Shown: positions 10,651-20,224 of the stretch, in pieces
Layout of the letters: each line of letters opens with the position of its first letter
Position numbering within the stretch: the stretch's first letter is position 1
Assembly (NCBI RefSeq): GCF_018688455.1
Contig: NZ_CP061319.1
Coordinates: 1,364,001-1,428,000, forward strand
Origin: Polynucleobacter sp. AM-7D1
Lineage (GTDB): Bacteria > Pseudomonadota > Gammaproteobacteria > Burkholderiales > Burkholderiaceae
Length of the DNA stretch: 64,000 nt
Direction: 5' to 3'
Made by a program: the position numbers and the translations under genes
The notes under the pieces: model-generated
What the model was told of the DNA's origin: nothing
Seen by the model: the letters and a program-made list of their open reading frames with translations, nothing else
Databases searched by the model: none

Positions 10651-10720
10651 AATGCTATAGACCTGCTTGGTAAAAACCAATAATTGAAAAAACGAAGAAA
10701 GGAAAAGCCTAATCTGTATA

Positions 10721-11968
10721 TTAGGTCAGTTTGCCAAAAATCAAGGTACCGTTAGTACCCCCAAAGCCAAAGTTGTTTTTGACGGCATGATCAATCTTCA
10801 CATCGCGAGCTGTATTGGCGCAGTAGTCCAAATCACACTCGGGATCTTGATTGAAGATATTGATTGTTGGTGGAGACTTTTGATTATGTAAAGCCAGAAT
10901 AGTAAAAACAGACTCCAAGCCGCCAGCACCACCTAAAAGGTGACCAGTCATCGACTTGGTAGAGTTAATCAAAACCTTCTTGGCATGATCGCCAAGAGCC
11001 GCTTTAATAGCACCGGTTTCGTTCTTGTCACCCAAAGGTGTCGAAGTGCCGTGTGCATTGATATATTGAATCTGATCGGGATTTAAGCCGGCATCACGCA
11101 TAGCGTTCACCATACAACGACGTGGACCATCCATATTTGGAGCAGTCATGTGATATGCGTCGCCACTCATACCAAAGCCCAAAAGCTCACAGTAAATTTT
11201 TGCACCACGTGCTTTAGCGTGCTCATACTCTTCCAGAACAACAACACCGGCACCCTCACCCAGAACAAAACCATCACGGTCTTTATCCCAGGGACGTGAA
11301 GCTGTTGCTGGATCATCATTTCGAGTAGATAGCGCCCTTGCTGAAGCAAAGCCACCAACACCCAATGCTGAAATAGTGGATTCAGCACCGCCGGCAACCA
11401 TCACATCGGCATCACCGTACTGAATTAAGCGTGCTGCCAAGCCAATACTATGCAGGCCGGTAGTGCAAGCTGTTACTGCAGCCACGTTTGGACCTTTGAG
11501 GCCAAACAAGATGCTGAGATGGCCAGAAATCATATTGATGATTGAGCCCGGCACAAAGAACGGGGAGATGCGACGAGGACCACGAGCCAGCAACTCAGCG
11601 CCAGTTTCTTCAATCATCGGCAATCCACCAATGCCTGAACCAACCATAACGCCAACGCGCTCTGCGTTCTCTTCGGTTATCTGTAAACCGCTGTCACGAA
11701 TTGCTTGCGTACCAGCAGCAATGCCGTAATGGATAAAGGTATCCATATGACGCGCCTCTTTGGCAGAAACATATTCTTCGACATTGAAATCTTTAACCTC
11801 GCCGGCGAAATGTACGCTCAGCGGAGTATGGTCAAACTTCGTGATGGTAGCTATGCCTGATTTGCCCGCAAGCAAATTAGACCAAGCTATATCAACCGAA
11901 TTACCAACTGGTGAAATAAGGCCTAAGCCGGTAACAACAACCCGGCGACGGCCATTTGATGCTGACAC
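10721..11968 (-). CDS. fabF: Beta-ketoacyl-ACP synthase II
   Basis: Elongating condensing enzyme of type II fatty-acid synthesis, using malonyl-ACP to lengthen acyl-ACP and important for cis-vaccenate formation. The 415-residue thiolase fold has active-site Cys168 ([11 protein letters not shown]) and the two histidines in [12 protein letters not shown] and [11 protein letters not shown], giving the Cys-His-His triad of FabB/FabF. It follows acpP by 28 bp, an almost universal pairing. Confidence 0.97.
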   Translation of the reverse strand: MSASNGRRRVVVTGLGLISPVGNSVDIAWSNLLAGKSGIATITKFDHTPLSVHFAGEVKDFNVEEYVSAKEARHMDTFIHYGIAAGTQAIRDSGLQITEENAERVGVMVGSGIGGLPMIEETGAELLARGPRRISPFFVPGSIINMISGHLSILFGLKGPNVAAVTACTTGLHSIGLAARLIQYGDADVMVAGGAESTISALGVGGFASARALSTRNDDPATASRPWDKDRDGFVLGEGAGVVVLEEYEHAKARGAKIYCELLGFGMSGDAYHMTAPNMDGPRRCMVNAMRDAGLNPDQIQYINAHGTSTPLGDKNETGAIKAALGDHAKKVLINSTKSMTGHLLGGAGGLESVFTILALHNQKSPPTINIFNQDPECDLDYCANTARDVKIDHAVKNNFGFGGTNGTLIFGKLT

Positions 11969-11996
11969 AGTAGTAGCTTTTAACTAAGCTAGGGAA

Positions 11997-12236
11997 TTAA
12001 CCCTGAGCTTTTGACTGAGCAAAATCGATAGCGAGCTGAACAGTAGTAATTTTTTCAGCTTCTTCATCCGGAATTTCAATCCCGAACTCATCTTCCAAAG
12101 CCATTACCAATTCAACAGTGTCAAGAGAGTCTGCGCCTAAGTCATTCACAAAAGAAGATTCATTCTTGATCTCTGCTTCTGCGACGCCCAATTGCTCAGC
12201 GACGATCTTCTTAACGCGTTGTTCGATGTTATCCAT
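11997..12236 (-). CDS. acpP: Acyl carrier protein
   Basis: Small acidic carrier of growing acyl chains in fatty-acid synthesis. The 79-residue protein begins [17 protein letters not shown] and carries the phosphopantetheine attachment Ser37 in [10 protein letters not shown]. An upstream in-frame start at 12314 would add 26 non-homologous residues and is rejected. It lies between fabG (about 100 bp upstream) and fabF (28 bp downstream); acpS encodes its activating enzyme. Confidence 0.98.
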   Translation of the reverse strand: MDNIEQRVKKIVAEQLGVAEAEIKNESSFVNDLGADSLDTVELVMALEDEFGIEIPDEEAEKITTVQLAIDFAQSKAQG

Positions 12237-12339
12237 TAATTCCCCCAAGGGTTGTAAAAAAACGATGAAAAGGATTTTATCAGCTTGGCGAGCTAAATTA
12301 GTAAATCCGCCCAAAAATGATCAAATTTCTGCCTTATTT

Positions 12340-13083
12340 TTAGGCTAAATAGAGGCCACCATTAACGTGTAAGGTATTACCCGTAATGTATCCAGCTGCT
12401 GGAGAGGCTAAAAACGCCACTGCCTGAGCCACATCCTCTGGGCTGCCTAGGCGAGCTAAAGGAATATTCGCTTTTAGCGAATTTTGCTGCTCTTCGCTCA
12501 ATGCACGGGTCATATCAGTATCAATAAATCCAGGTGCCACACAGTTCACTGTGATATTTCGGCTACCAATTTCACGAGCCAGGGCACGAGTCATTCCAGA
12601 TACACCTGATTTAGCAGCGGCGTAATTGGCCTGTCCAGGGTTACCCATGTGACCAACAATCGAGGTAATGTTAATAATGCGACCACCGCGGGCTTTCATC
12701 ATTGGTCGCATTACCGCCTGTGATAAACGAAAAACAGCACTTAAGTTGGTATCGATCACATCAGTCCACTCGTCTGTTTTCATACGCATGGCTAAGTTAT
12801 CGCGGGTGATGCCAGCGTTATTCACCAAAATGTTGATACCGCCAAAATCTTTGACGATCAAATCAATGATGTCCTCACATGCTTTTGGGTCAGTCACATT
12901 CAATACTTCACCACGACCACCGCTCGCTTGTAAACGCGCATTAATTGCTTTGGCGCCATCTTCGGACGTGGCAGTACCAATTACTTTGGCGCCACATTTC
13001 ACCAACTCATCTGCAATGGCCTGACCAATTCCGCGCGATGCACCTGTCACCAATGCAATTTGTCCGCTTAAATCGAGATTCAT
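12340..13083 (-). CDS. fabG: 3-oxoacyl-ACP reductase
   Basis: NADPH-dependent short-chain dehydrogenase that reduces 3-ketoacyl-ACP. The 247-residue Rossmann protein has the cofactor loop TGASRGIGQAIA near residue 14, NNAG near residue 87, and the catalytic Ser-Tyr-Lys in ITSIVGHMGNPGQANYAAAK. The C-terminus NTLHVNGGLYLA is typical of FabG. Its position between fabD and acpP supports the fatty-acid role over the many other SDR functions. Confidence 0.97.
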   Translation of the reverse strand: MNLDLSGQIALVTGASRGIGQAIADELVKCGAKVIGTATSEDGAKAINARLQASGGRGEVLNVTDPKACEDIIDLIVKDFGGINILVNNAGITRDNLAMRMKTDEWTDVIDTNLSAVFRLSQAVMRPMMKARGGRIINITSIVGHMGNPGQANYAAAKSGVSGMTRALAREIGSRNITVNCVAPGFIDTDMTRALSEEQQNSLKANIPLARLGSPEDVAQAVAFLASPAAGYITGNTLHVNGGLYLA

Positions 13084-13125
13084 AGTTATCTTCCGCTGTT
13101 TCTTAATTGTTTCTAGAGTGTATTT

Positions 13126-14061
13126 TTACTTTACCGCAGCCAATGCCTCATTGAGACTGACTTCATCAAAAATAGGTAGCCCAATAACTTTCTCGTTGAT
13201 GCGCTTAGTCAGCCCGGCTAATACCTTGCCTGGACCACACTCAATCACTTGAGTAATACCTTGTTGCGCCATGGCATTGATCGTCTCTTGCCAGCGAACT
13301 GGCTTAGCAGCTTGACGCACTAAGGCATCCTTAATCGCCGCTGGATCATTGAGAACATTCACATCAACGTTATTGACCACTGAAATAGTGGGGACCTTAA
13401 ATTCAATGTCAGCCAAGTAGCCTTTGAGTTTTTCAGAGGCAGGCTGTAGCAATGATGAATGAAATGGTGCGGAAACTGGTAATGGCAAAGCGCGTTTCGC
13501 ACCAGCTGCCTTGAGCAATTCACAGGCCTTAGTCACCGCATCAGTTCCACCAGCAATCACTACCTGACCTGGAGCATTGAAGTTCACCGCTTCGACCACG
13601 CCACCAGAGGCTGTAGCAGCTTCAGCGCAAACCGTCTTCACAATTGCATCATCCAAGCCCAAGATCGCAGCCATCCCACCAGTACCAACTGGAACCGCTG
13701 TTTGCATTGCTTCAGCACGAAAGCGCACCAAAGGCACAGCATCCTTAAAAGAGATTACGCCAGCAGCAACCAAAGCGGAGTATTCGCCCAGACTATGACC
13801 AGCCATCATCTGAGGAACGGCGCCACCAGAGGCCAACCATGCGCGATAAAAAGCAATCGCTGCAGTCAACATCACAGGCTGTGTATTGGTTGTTAAAGAT
13901 AATGCTTCTGCAGGGCCTTCAGCAATCAGCTTTGCAACATCTTCACCCAGAGCTTCTGAAGCCTCCTGAAGGGTCGCACGAACTTCAGGGCGATCAGCAA
14001 TCGTGTTGAGCATCCCAACTGATTGGGAACCTTGGCCTGGAAATACAAATGCAAATGTCAT
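13126..14061 (-). CDS. fabD: Malonyl-CoA:ACP transacylase
   Basis: Loads malonyl groups from CoA onto ACP. The 311-residue protein opens with FVFPGQGSQ and has the nucleophile Ser90 in AGHSLGEYSALVA; the partner His is in SAPFHSSLLQPA. It is transcribed between fabH (55 bp upstream) and fabG (42 bp downstream). Confidence 0.97.
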   Translation of the reverse strand: MTFAFVFPGQGSQSVGMLNTIADRPEVRATLQEASEALGEDVAKLIAEGPAEALSLTTNTQPVMLTAAIAFYRAWLASGGAVPQMMAGHSLGEYSALVAAGVISFKDAVPLVRFRAEAMQTAVPVGTGGMAAILGLDDAIVKTVCAEAATASGGVVEAVNFNAPGQVVIAGGTDAVTKACELLKAAGAKRALPLPVSAPFHSSLLQPASEKLKGYLADIEFKVPTISVVNNVDVNVLNDPAAIKDALVRQAAKPVRWQETINAMAQQGITQVIECGPGKVLAGLTKRINEKVIGLPIFDEVSLNEALAAVK

Positions 14062-14116
14062 ATGAATAGTCGCTGAATAATAGTTGTGAATATATTTTTA
14101 GCTTTAGCGCTTCGCT

Positions 14117-15103
14117 TTAGTATTTAATGACTGCGGCACCCCAAGCAAAGCCACCGCCCACACCCTCCAGTAGAAGGTGTTGACCACGTTGAATTTGACC
14201 AGAGCGAACTCCAACATCCAAAGCAAGCGGTATGGATGCAGCGGAAGTATTACCGTGCTCATGGACTGTCACAATGACATTGTCCATCGACATGCCCATC
14301 TTGCGAGCCGTACTCTCCATGATACGAATATTGGCTTGGTGTGGCACCAACCAATCAACTTGTTCTGGCTTGAGATTGGCTTTTTCTAGCGCCTCATGCG
14401 CAACTTGCTCAAGCACCTTAACGGCCAGCTTAAATACCGCAGGACCATCCATAGTTAAGTAAGCGGAGCCATCTACACCACCCTGTTTAGCACGCCCTGG
14501 TACGCACAGGATATCGCGCTGACTACCATCAGCATGTAAGGCTGTTGCCAAAATGCCTGGTTCTTTTGAAGCTTCGAGAATCACTGCCCCAGCACCATCA
14601 CCAAATAATACGGAAGTGGTGCGATCTTGAAAATCCAAAATACGGGAAAATGTTTCTGCGCCAAGAACCAATACTTTTTTGTAAGTCCCTGTACGAATAA
14701 ATGCATCTGCAATCGCGAGGGCATATGTAAAGCCAGCGCATACTGCCTGGACATCAAATGCCGCACAATTCGTGTGAGCGCCCAACTTATCTTGCACTAC
14801 GCAAGCGGTACTGGGGAAGCCGCCTAAATGATCGGGCGTAGATGTCGCCAAAATAATTAAATCAAGATCTTCTGAGGTACAGCCAGCAGTCTCTAATGCT
14901 GCTTGAGCAGCTTTCACCGCTAAGTCACTGGTCAGTTGATTGTCTGCAGCAAAGTGACGTGCAGAAATTCCGCTGCGAGTCACAATCCATTCGTCACTAG
15001 TCTCAAGACCAATCTTGGCTAAACGCTCAACGAGATCCTGATTGGTTAAACGCTGCTCTGGCAAATAACTTCCAGTTCCCGCTATCCGTGAAAAAGTACT
15101 CAT
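14117..15103 (-). CDS. fabH: Beta-ketoacyl-ACP synthase III
   Basis: Initiates fatty-acid synthesis by condensing acetyl-CoA with malonyl-ACP. The 328-residue sequence has Cys122 in [13 protein letters not shown], His in [10 protein letters not shown] and Asn in [10 protein letters not shown], the FabH Cys-His-Asn triad. The ATG lies 2 bp after the plsX stop, so the two are probably translationally coupled. Confidence 0.97.
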   Translation of the reverse strand: MSTFSRIAGTGSYLPEQRLTNQDLVERLAKIGLETSDEWIVTRSGISARHFAADNQLTSDLAVKAAQAALETAGCTSEDLDLIILATSTPDHLGGFPSTACVVQDKLGAHTNCAAFDVQAVCAGFTYALAIADAFIRTGTYKKVLVLGAETFSRILDFQDRTTSVLFGDGAGAVILEASKEPGILATALHADGSQRDILCVPGRAKQGGVDGSAYLTMDGPAVFKLAVKVLEQVAHEALEKANLKPEQVDWLVPHQANIRIMESTARKMGMSMDNVIVTVHEHGNTSAASIPLALDVGVRSGQIQRGQHLLLEGVGGGFAWGAAVIKY

Positions 15104-15105
15104 GA

Positions 15106-16116
15106 TTATTTTGTCTCCGCCACAAAAGCTTGAGCGATGCGCTCCACCATGCGATTCTTTGCCGCTTCATATGCACGATCAAGCGCAAAACCAAATGCAA
15201 AACGATCTGCGGAGCCATGACTCTTAATCACGCAACCGCGCAAACCTAAAAGTACTGCCCCGTTGTAGCGACGATGATCTACACGCTTGCGTACACGCAA
15301 GAGCGGTACCATGGCGCAGATCGCCATTAACTTCGTAAGCCATGATCGATTAAATTCTTGTTTGATTAAACCACTCATCATCTTCGCCAAGCCTTCGCTT
15401 GCCTTGAGGACTACATTCCCAACAAAGCCGTCGCACACCACAATATCCGTAGTGCCTTTAAAAATATCATTACCTTCTACGTTGCCATAAAAGTTTAAGT
15501 TAGTTTGGCGTAGCAACTCACTCGTCTGCTTCACCACTTCATTCCCTTTAATCACTTCTTCTCCAATATTGAGAAGGCCGATTGAAGGGTTCTGCGTGCC
15601 ATCAACTACCTGAACCATAACGTTAGCCATTTGCGCAAACTGCACCAAATGCATGGGCTCGCAATCTGCATTAGCACCTAAATCCAGCATAGTGGTGCCG
15701 CGCCCTTTTTCATTGGGGATCGCCGTAGCAATCGCAGGACGATCAACACCATCTAAGGTTTTGAGAATGTAACGAGAGATAGCCATTAAGGCTCCCGTAT
15801 TGCCAGAAGAGATGATCGCGTCAGCTAGACCCTCTTTAACTTGCTCGATCGCTACGCGCATCGAAGAATCTTTTTTACGACGCAGTGCCACCTCAATAGG
15901 ATCATCCATCAAGACAACCTCACTGGCGGCAATAATTTGAATGCGCTCCATTGGCGCTTTTGGAAATTGGCTCAAGGCTTGCTTGAGCGCTTCCGGATTA
16001 CCAACTAAGGCAATCTTCACATCAGCATGTTTTTCAAGAAAATCACAACAGGCGGGGACCGTAACAACTACCCCGTGATCGCCGCCCATGGCATCGATAG
16101 CAAGAGTGACGCTCAT
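15106..16116 (-). CDS. plsX: Phosphate acyltransferase PlsX
   Basis: Makes acyl-phosphate from acyl-ACP for the PlsY step of phospholipid synthesis. The 336-residue protein begins [14 protein letters not shown], the family signature, and contains the conserved [11 protein letters not shown] and [15 protein letters not shown] segments. The rpmF-plsX-fabH order is conserved across bacteria and couples ribosome and membrane synthesis. A terminator-like hairpin separates it from rpmF. Confidence 0.97.
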   Translation of the reverse strand: MSVTLAIDAMGGDHGVVVTVPACCDFLEKHADVKIALVGNPEALKQALSQFPKAPMERIQIIAASEVVLMDDPIEVALRRKKDSSMRVAIEQVKEGLADAIISSGNTGALMAISRYILKTLDGVDRPAIATAIPNEKGRGTTMLDLGANADCEPMHLVQFAQMANVMVQVVDGTQNPSIGLLNIGEEVIKGNEVVKQTSELLRQTNLNFYGNVEGNDIFKGTTDIVVCDGFVGNVVLKASEGLAKMMSGLIKQEFNRSWLTKLMAICAMVPLLRVRKRVDHRRYNGAVLLGLRGCVIKSHGSADRFAFGFALDRAYEAAKNRMVERIAQAFVAETK

Positions 16117-16151
16117 AAAATCAGGTATTGCTGCAAGTGGTTTTATCCAAG

Positions 16152-16179
16152 AAAAAAGCGGCTTTTATGTGAGCCGCTT
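16152..16179 (-). terminator. Intrinsic terminator or attenuator between rpmF and plsX
   Basis: Reading on the minus strand, an AAGCGGCT arm pairs with AGCCGCTT around an 8-nt loop and is followed by a run of T residues. It sits about 20 nt after the rpmF stop and about 35 nt before the plsX start. It should reduce read-through from yceD-rpmF into plsX-fab, leaving plsX dependent on partial read-through or a local promoter. Confidence 0.75.
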
Positions 16180-16200
16180 CTATCTTTTTAGACTAAAAAA

Positions 16201-16380
16201 TTAGTCGTTTTTGGTTTTAACAACTTTACGGCCACGGTAGTAGCCGTTTGGTGAGATGTGGTGGCGCAAATGAGCCTCACCAGTTGTGGCTTCAACAGCC
16301 GTAGCAGGTGCGGTCAAAAAGTCGTGCGCACGGTGCATGCCACGTTTGGATGGGGATTTTTTATTCTGTTGGACGGCCAT
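16201..16380 (-). CDS. rpmF: 50S ribosomal protein L32
   Basis: Short 59-residue ribosomal protein of the large subunit. The protein starts [20 protein letters not shown] and ends with [20 protein letters not shown], typical of proteobacterial L32. It has no zinc-binding cysteines (the Cys-minus form). It lies between yceD and plsX, the canonical context. The ATG is at 16378-16380 and the TAA at 16201-16203. Confidence 0.97.
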   Translation of the reverse strand: MAVQQNKKSPSKRGMHRAHDFLTAPATAVEATTGEAHLRHHISPNGYYRGRKVVKTKND

Positions 16381-16485
16381 ATTGAACTCCTAAGCAAGGC
16401 GACATTCTAGCATGTAAATTGAGCTAAATGCTTGATTAATTGATAAAACGTGTTTGAAATGCAAGCTCCCCAATATGGGGTTACA

Positions 16486-17064
16486 TCAATTTTTCTTCAT
16501 ATTTTTCAATATGTTAAAGGGATTCTGCGGCTTTTCAGAAGCATCATCAACGTCGGCACCTACTCCAAATGAGGAGGCATGCGGCTGACAGGCGCCCGCT
16601 GGGTGCTTTGGAATTAAAGGAAGCGAGAGGAGGATTTCATCCTCAATTAAGCCCAAAAGGTCAAAGTGCTGGCTAGCTACTAATGGCTCCTGTTGATCAT
16701 CTTCCATCGGAAAGGCATCCGCTTCCTCCTCGGTGGTCACCAGAACAAATCGACTCTCTTGAGCCAAATCGAGGCCGCAATCAGCCAAACAGCTCTGACA
16801 GACTAGATGAATACGGCCTTTTATGGCCAATTCCAGAATTTGCTGGGGTTCAGAGCCTGGAGAATGAGCAAAATGGGTCTTTACCTGCCAATGAAAGCCA
16901 TCCCCAGACTCAATACTAGAGGCCTCCTCAGCTACCCTGGGTAATACTGAAATTTCTAGAAATCCTGCGCCTTGATAGGACTGAGGGGCGCAAAAATCGA
17001 TCCGGCTTAAGACCTTGGGATCATTGGATAGCTCAACTTGAGGTAAAACTTGATTACGATTCAT
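16486..17064 (-). CDS. yceD: YceD/DUF177 family protein (23S rRNA accumulation)
   Basis: DUF177 protein; the family is linked to normal 23S rRNA levels and is nearly always next to rpmF, as here. In the 192-residue sequence the conserved cysteine region reads LVCQSCLADCGLDL, followed by the acidic stretch EEEADAFPMEDD and the EDEILLSLPLIPKH motif. The Cys pair could bind a metal, which is inference. It is divergent from maf with only about 43 bp between starts. Confidence 0.88.
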   Translation of the reverse strand: MNRNQVLPQVELSNDPKVLSRIDFCAPQSYQGAGFLEISVLPRVAEEASSIESGDGFHWQVKTHFAHSPGSEPQQILELAIKGRIHLVCQSCLADCGLDLAQESRFVLVTTEEEADAFPMEDDQQEPLVASQHFDLLGLIEDEILLSLPLIPKHPAGACQPHASSFGVGADVDDASEKPQNPFNILKNMKKN

Positions 17065-17107
17065 GACATCAGTCTAAATGAAGGCTTTAGCGAAAGTACA
17101 AGTAGTG

Positions 17108-17710
17108 ATGAGTAATTCTGCAAAAAAACTAATTCTGGCATCCACCTCGGTCTATCGTCGCGAGTTGTTAGAGCGCCTGCGGATCCCCTTTGATGTGATC
17201 TCGCCCAAGGTGGATGAAACCCCTCTACCCGGTGAAGGCACCGTTGATCTAGCCTTACGCTTAGCCAAGGCTAAAGCTGCCGCAGTGGCTAAAGATCACC
17301 CTGAGGCTTGGGTCATTGGCTCCGATCAGGTAGCCGACCTCTGTGGCGCGGCAATTGGTAAGCCAGGAAACTTTGAACGTGCCATGGCACAACTCCAACT
17401 GATGCGTGGTGCAACGGTGACTTTTCAAACGGCACTATGTCTGATGCATGGCGATGTCGAAACGACGGTCAATATTCCTACGCAAGTGACCTTTCGCAAA
17501 CTGGGTGATGATGTTCTAGAGGCATACCTTCTTGCCGAAGAGCCATACGACTGTGCTGGTAGCGCCAAGTCCGAAGGCCTAGGAATCTCACTCCTGGAAT
17601 CCATCAAGAGCGATGATCCCACTGCATTAATTGGCTTGCCCTTGATAGCACTAAGCGGCCTCTTACGTGATGCCGGTTTTGTCATTCCAGCAAAAAATAA
17701 ACAAGCTTAA
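17108..17710 (+). CDS. maf: Maf/YceF-like nucleotide pyrophosphatase
   Basis: Maf-family enzyme that hydrolyses non-canonical nucleoside triphosphates; the YceF subfamily prefers 7-methyl-GTP. The signature KLILASTSVYRRELLERL is at the N-terminus and the catalytic Asp is in VIGSDQVADL. The KVDETPLPGE segment supports the YceF rather than the dTTP/UTP (YhdE) subgroup. I chose the ATG at 17108 (200 residues), which begins just ahead of the motif; an in-frame ATG at 17078 would add ten residues and leave only 13 bp to the divergent yceD start. Confidence 0.9.
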   Translation: MSNSAKKLILASTSVYRRELLERLRIPFDVISPKVDETPLPGEGTVDLALRLAKAKAAAVAKDHPEAWVIGSDQVADLCGAAIGKPGNFERAMAQLQLMRGATVTFQTALCLMHGDVETTVNIPTQVTFRKLGDDVLEAYLLAEEPYDCAGSAKSEGLGISLLESIKSDDPTALIGLPLIALSGLLRDAGFVIPAKNKQA

Positions 17711-17747
17711 TTAAAAAGAAATTTAGCAAAGAGAAAAGAATTAAATA

Positions 17748-18521
17748 ATGAGTTCAACACTAGGCACCCTCTTTTTAGTTCCCAATACTTTGGGGGATGA
17801 TTCTCGTGCTGAACAATTGCCGTGGGTGCTGCCAACTGAAACCATTACTCAAACTGCCAAGCTCACTCACTGGGTTGTTGAGGATGCCAAAACTGCGCGG
17901 GCTTTTTTAAAAGCAGTGGATGGCGTTGCACCTTTAGCTTGCACCATTCAAGAAATGCAAATGAGTGAATGGCGTGGCGTGGCGCGTAATGCCAAATATG
18001 GTGATGCAGTCAAACCAATCGATTTACTTAAGCCACTGATTGCTGGCAAAGACATGGGCCTCATGTCAGAGGCTGGCGTTCCGGGGGTTGCAGACCCAGG
18101 TGCAGAGCTTGTGCTGGCAGCACATAAGTTAGGCGCCAAAGTAAAACCCTTAGTTGGTCCAAGTTCAATTTTGTTGGGTCTCATGGCTAGCGGTTTAAAT
18201 GGTCAGCGCTTTGCATTTCAAGGCTATGTTCCACATGATGTGCAAGACCGCATTACACGACTCAAGCAACTAGAAGTGGAGTCAAGGAAATTACAGCAGA
18301 CACAAATCTGGATTGAGACGCCTTATCGCAATACAGCGATGCTCATGGCTTGTCTTAATACACTCTCACCGCAATCGATGCTTTGTATGGGAATGGATCT
18401 CAGTTTGCCGAGCGAGATGATTACCACGCTCTCGATTGCAGACTGGCGTAAGCGCTTCCCAAATGAAGCTGCCTGTTCCTCACTACAAAATAGGCCAGCA
18501 ATATTTCTATTACTGGCCTAG
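17748..18521 (+). CDS. SAM-dependent methyltransferase of the tetrapyrrole methylase family (RsmI-like)
   Basis: The 257-residue protein has the tetrapyrrole-methylase fold. LFLVPNTLGD at the N-terminus, GLMSEAGVPGVADPGAELV in the middle and PLVGPSSILLGLMASGLNGQRFAFQGY after it match the RsmI group, which 2'-O-methylates C1402 of 16S rRNA. It differs from RsmI proper in its N-terminal region, is shorter, and the PYRN segment (IETPYRNTAML) is retained. It may be a paralogue rather than RsmI itself, so the substrate is uncertain. It follows maf by 37 bp. Confidence 0.8.
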   Translation: MSSTLGTLFLVPNTLGDDSRAEQLPWVLPTETITQTAKLTHWVVEDAKTARAFLKAVDGVAPLACTIQEMQMSEWRGVARNAKYGDAVKPIDLLKPLIAGKDMGLMSEAGVPGVADPGAELVLAAHKLGAKVKPLVGPSSILLGLMASGLNGQRFAFQGYVPHDVQDRITRLKQLEVESRKLQQTQIWIETPYRNTAMLMACLNTLSPQSMLCMGMDLSLPSEMITTLSIADWRKRFPNEAACSSLQNRPAIFLLLA

Positions 18522-18555
18522 GCATTGATTTTGCTACCTTGTTGATCTATCGTTT

Positions 18556-19515
18556 TTACTTTAAATCAGGCGTCTTAATTAAAGCCTTACCTGCTGCAGC
18601 GCCAACCTCAGCACCAAAACGTTTAGCAACGCGCTCTGCGAAATTCTCTTTCATGGTGTAGTCGAGAATATCTGGTGCTTTAAAGATATCGCGCGCTACA
18701 GTCTCTACCGTGCCATAGCCATCAACCAAACCAATTTTGATTGCTTGCTCGCCATTCCAAACTCGACCCGAGAACATTTCCGGAGTTTCTTTTAGACGAT
18801 CACCGCGACCCGCTTTGACCACCGCAATAAATTGCTGATGAATCTCATCGATCATGGTTTTAATCATCTCCACTTGCTGTGGGTTTTCTTTAGAGAACGG
18901 ATCCATCATTCCCTTATTGGAGCCAGCAGCAATCATGCGACGAGTGACACCCAACTTATCCATCAGACCAGTAAATCCAAAGCCTTCCATGATCACGCCA
19001 ATAGAGCCAACCAAACTCGCCTTATCAACCAGAATTTGATCTCCCGCAACGGCCACATAGTAACCACCTGATGCGCAGATATCTTCCACGACGACATACA
19101 GCGGTTTAGCTGGATAGAGCTTACGTAAGCGCTGAATCTCATCATTCATCATGCCGGCCTGAACTGGAGAACCACCAGGACTATTAATACGCAAAACAAC
19201 ACCTACGCTATTCTCATTTTCAAATGCAGAAGTGAGTGACGAGTTGATGTCTAAAGCATTAGCCAGCGAGCTTGAGGAAATCTCCCCTTCGATCGTTACT
19301 AAAGCGGTGTGCTTCTCTGTTCCCATGCCGCGACCAGGTAAATTGAAATCAAATACTGCAAGTACCAAACCAATAAAAATGATGAGAGTAAGAATGCGAA
19401 AGACTGCTCTCCAGCGACGAGCCTTACGAGTCTCTTTTAAATTCTCTAGCAATAAATGCTCTAGGGCTTGACGCTCCCAATTTTGATTCACATTCTCGGA
19501 TTGATTTTGATCCAT
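18556..19515 (-). CDS. S49 family peptidase (SppA/SohB-like)
   Basis: Membrane-anchored serine protease of the signal-peptide-peptidase A family. Of 319 residues, one transmembrane segment lies at about 39-56 (FRILTLIIFIGLVLAVF) after a charged cytosolic N-terminus, so the catalytic domain is periplasmic. The nucleophile is the Ser in ICASGGYYVA and the general-base Lys is probably in AAGSNKGMMDPF, matching the short single-domain SppA type. It starts 4 bp after the HAD gene stop and likely shares a transcript with rluC and that gene. Confidence 0.88.
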   Translation of the reverse strand: MDQNQSENVNQNWERQALEHLLLENLKETRKARRWRAVFRILTLIIFIGLVLAVFDFNLPGRGMGTEKHTALVTIEGEISSSSLANALDINSSLTSAFENENSVGVVLRINSPGGSPVQAGMMNDEIQRLRKLYPAKPLYVVVEDICASGGYYVAVAGDQILVDKASLVGSIGVIMEGFGFTGLMDKLGVTRRMIAAGSNKGMMDPFSKENPQQVEMIKTMIDEIHQQFIAVVKAGRGDRLKETPEMFSGRVWNGEQAIKIGLVDGYGTVETVARDIFKAPDILDYTMKENFAERVAKRFGAEVGAAAGKALIKTPDLK

Positions 19516-19519
19516 CTTT

Positions 19520-20224
19520 TTAATCCTTCTTTACTGACTCGTTTTTAATAGTGAGATTGTCGCTAAGCCATTGGCTTAGCTGTGATACATCATCCACATG
19601 AATTAATGATGGCGCTTCTTTTAGAGTGCTCGGAGGGTGTGCGCCATAAGTTACCGCTACCGCATCAACCCCTGCATTAGCCGCCATATCTAAATCATGG
19701 GTGGTGTCACCAATCATTAACATCCGACGCATCGGCACTTGCATGACGTCAGAAAGCTCCAAGAGCATTCCGGGATGGGGTTTAGAAAAGGATTCATCTG
19801 CAGTGCGTGTCTCATGGAACATCTGCTCAAGCTGGTGATGCTGTAGAGATCGATCTAATCCCACACGAGATTTACCTGTGGCAACGCCCAATAAGTAACC
19901 ATCCTCGCGCAAGCGATGTAGTAGCTCACGAATACCTGGGAATAAATCCAACTCGTGATCTTTAGCGAGGTAGTGATACCGAAAACGTTCAGTCAGCTTG
20001 GGAAAGTGCGCCGGTTCAATCCATGGCACCGCCCTTCTCAGTGAATCCTGAATACCTAAACCAATGACTGAACTGGCCAAAGTGTCATCTGGCTCTTTGA
20101 AACCCAAGTCACGGCAAGCTTGCTGAATACAGTTCACGATCGTCGGCGTGGAGTCCATGATGGTTCCATCCCAATCCCACACAATCAGGTCGTAACGTCT
20201 ATCGCGTTTTTGCTCTTCAAGCAT
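19520..20224 (-). CDS. HAD-family hydrolase, phosphoglycolate phosphatase-like
   Basis: HAD-superfamily phosphatase of subfamily IA. Motif I is VWDWDGTIMDSTP, motif II is VATGKSR and motif IV is MIGDTTHDLDMAANAG. Similarity in layout to Gph suggests 2-phosphoglycolate or another small phosphoester, but substrate cannot be read from sequence. I chose the ATG at 20224, which overlaps the rluC stop by 8 bp; an in-frame TTG at 20239 would add five residues. In betaproteobacteria this gene commonly follows rluC. Confidence 0.82.
   Translation of the reverse strand: MLEEQKRDRRYDLIVWDWDGTIMDSTPTIVNCIQQACRDLGFKEPDDTLASSVIGLGIQDSLRRAVPWIEPAHFPKLTERFRYHYLAKDHELDLFPGIRELLHRLREDGYLLGVATGKSRVGLDRSLQHHQLEQMFHETRTADESFSKPHPGMLLELSDVMQVPMRRMLMIGDTTHDLDMAANAGVDAVAVTYGAHPPSTLKEAPSLIHVDDVSQLSQWLSDNLTIKNESVKKD

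Noticed and set aside
10651..10680. TTG start 30 bp upstream for mucD
   Set aside because: It would place ten residues ahead of a complete signal peptide; the ATG at 10650 is better.
12237..12314. Upstream start for acpP giving 105 residues
   Set aside because: ACP is about 79 residues and the extension is unrelated to the family.
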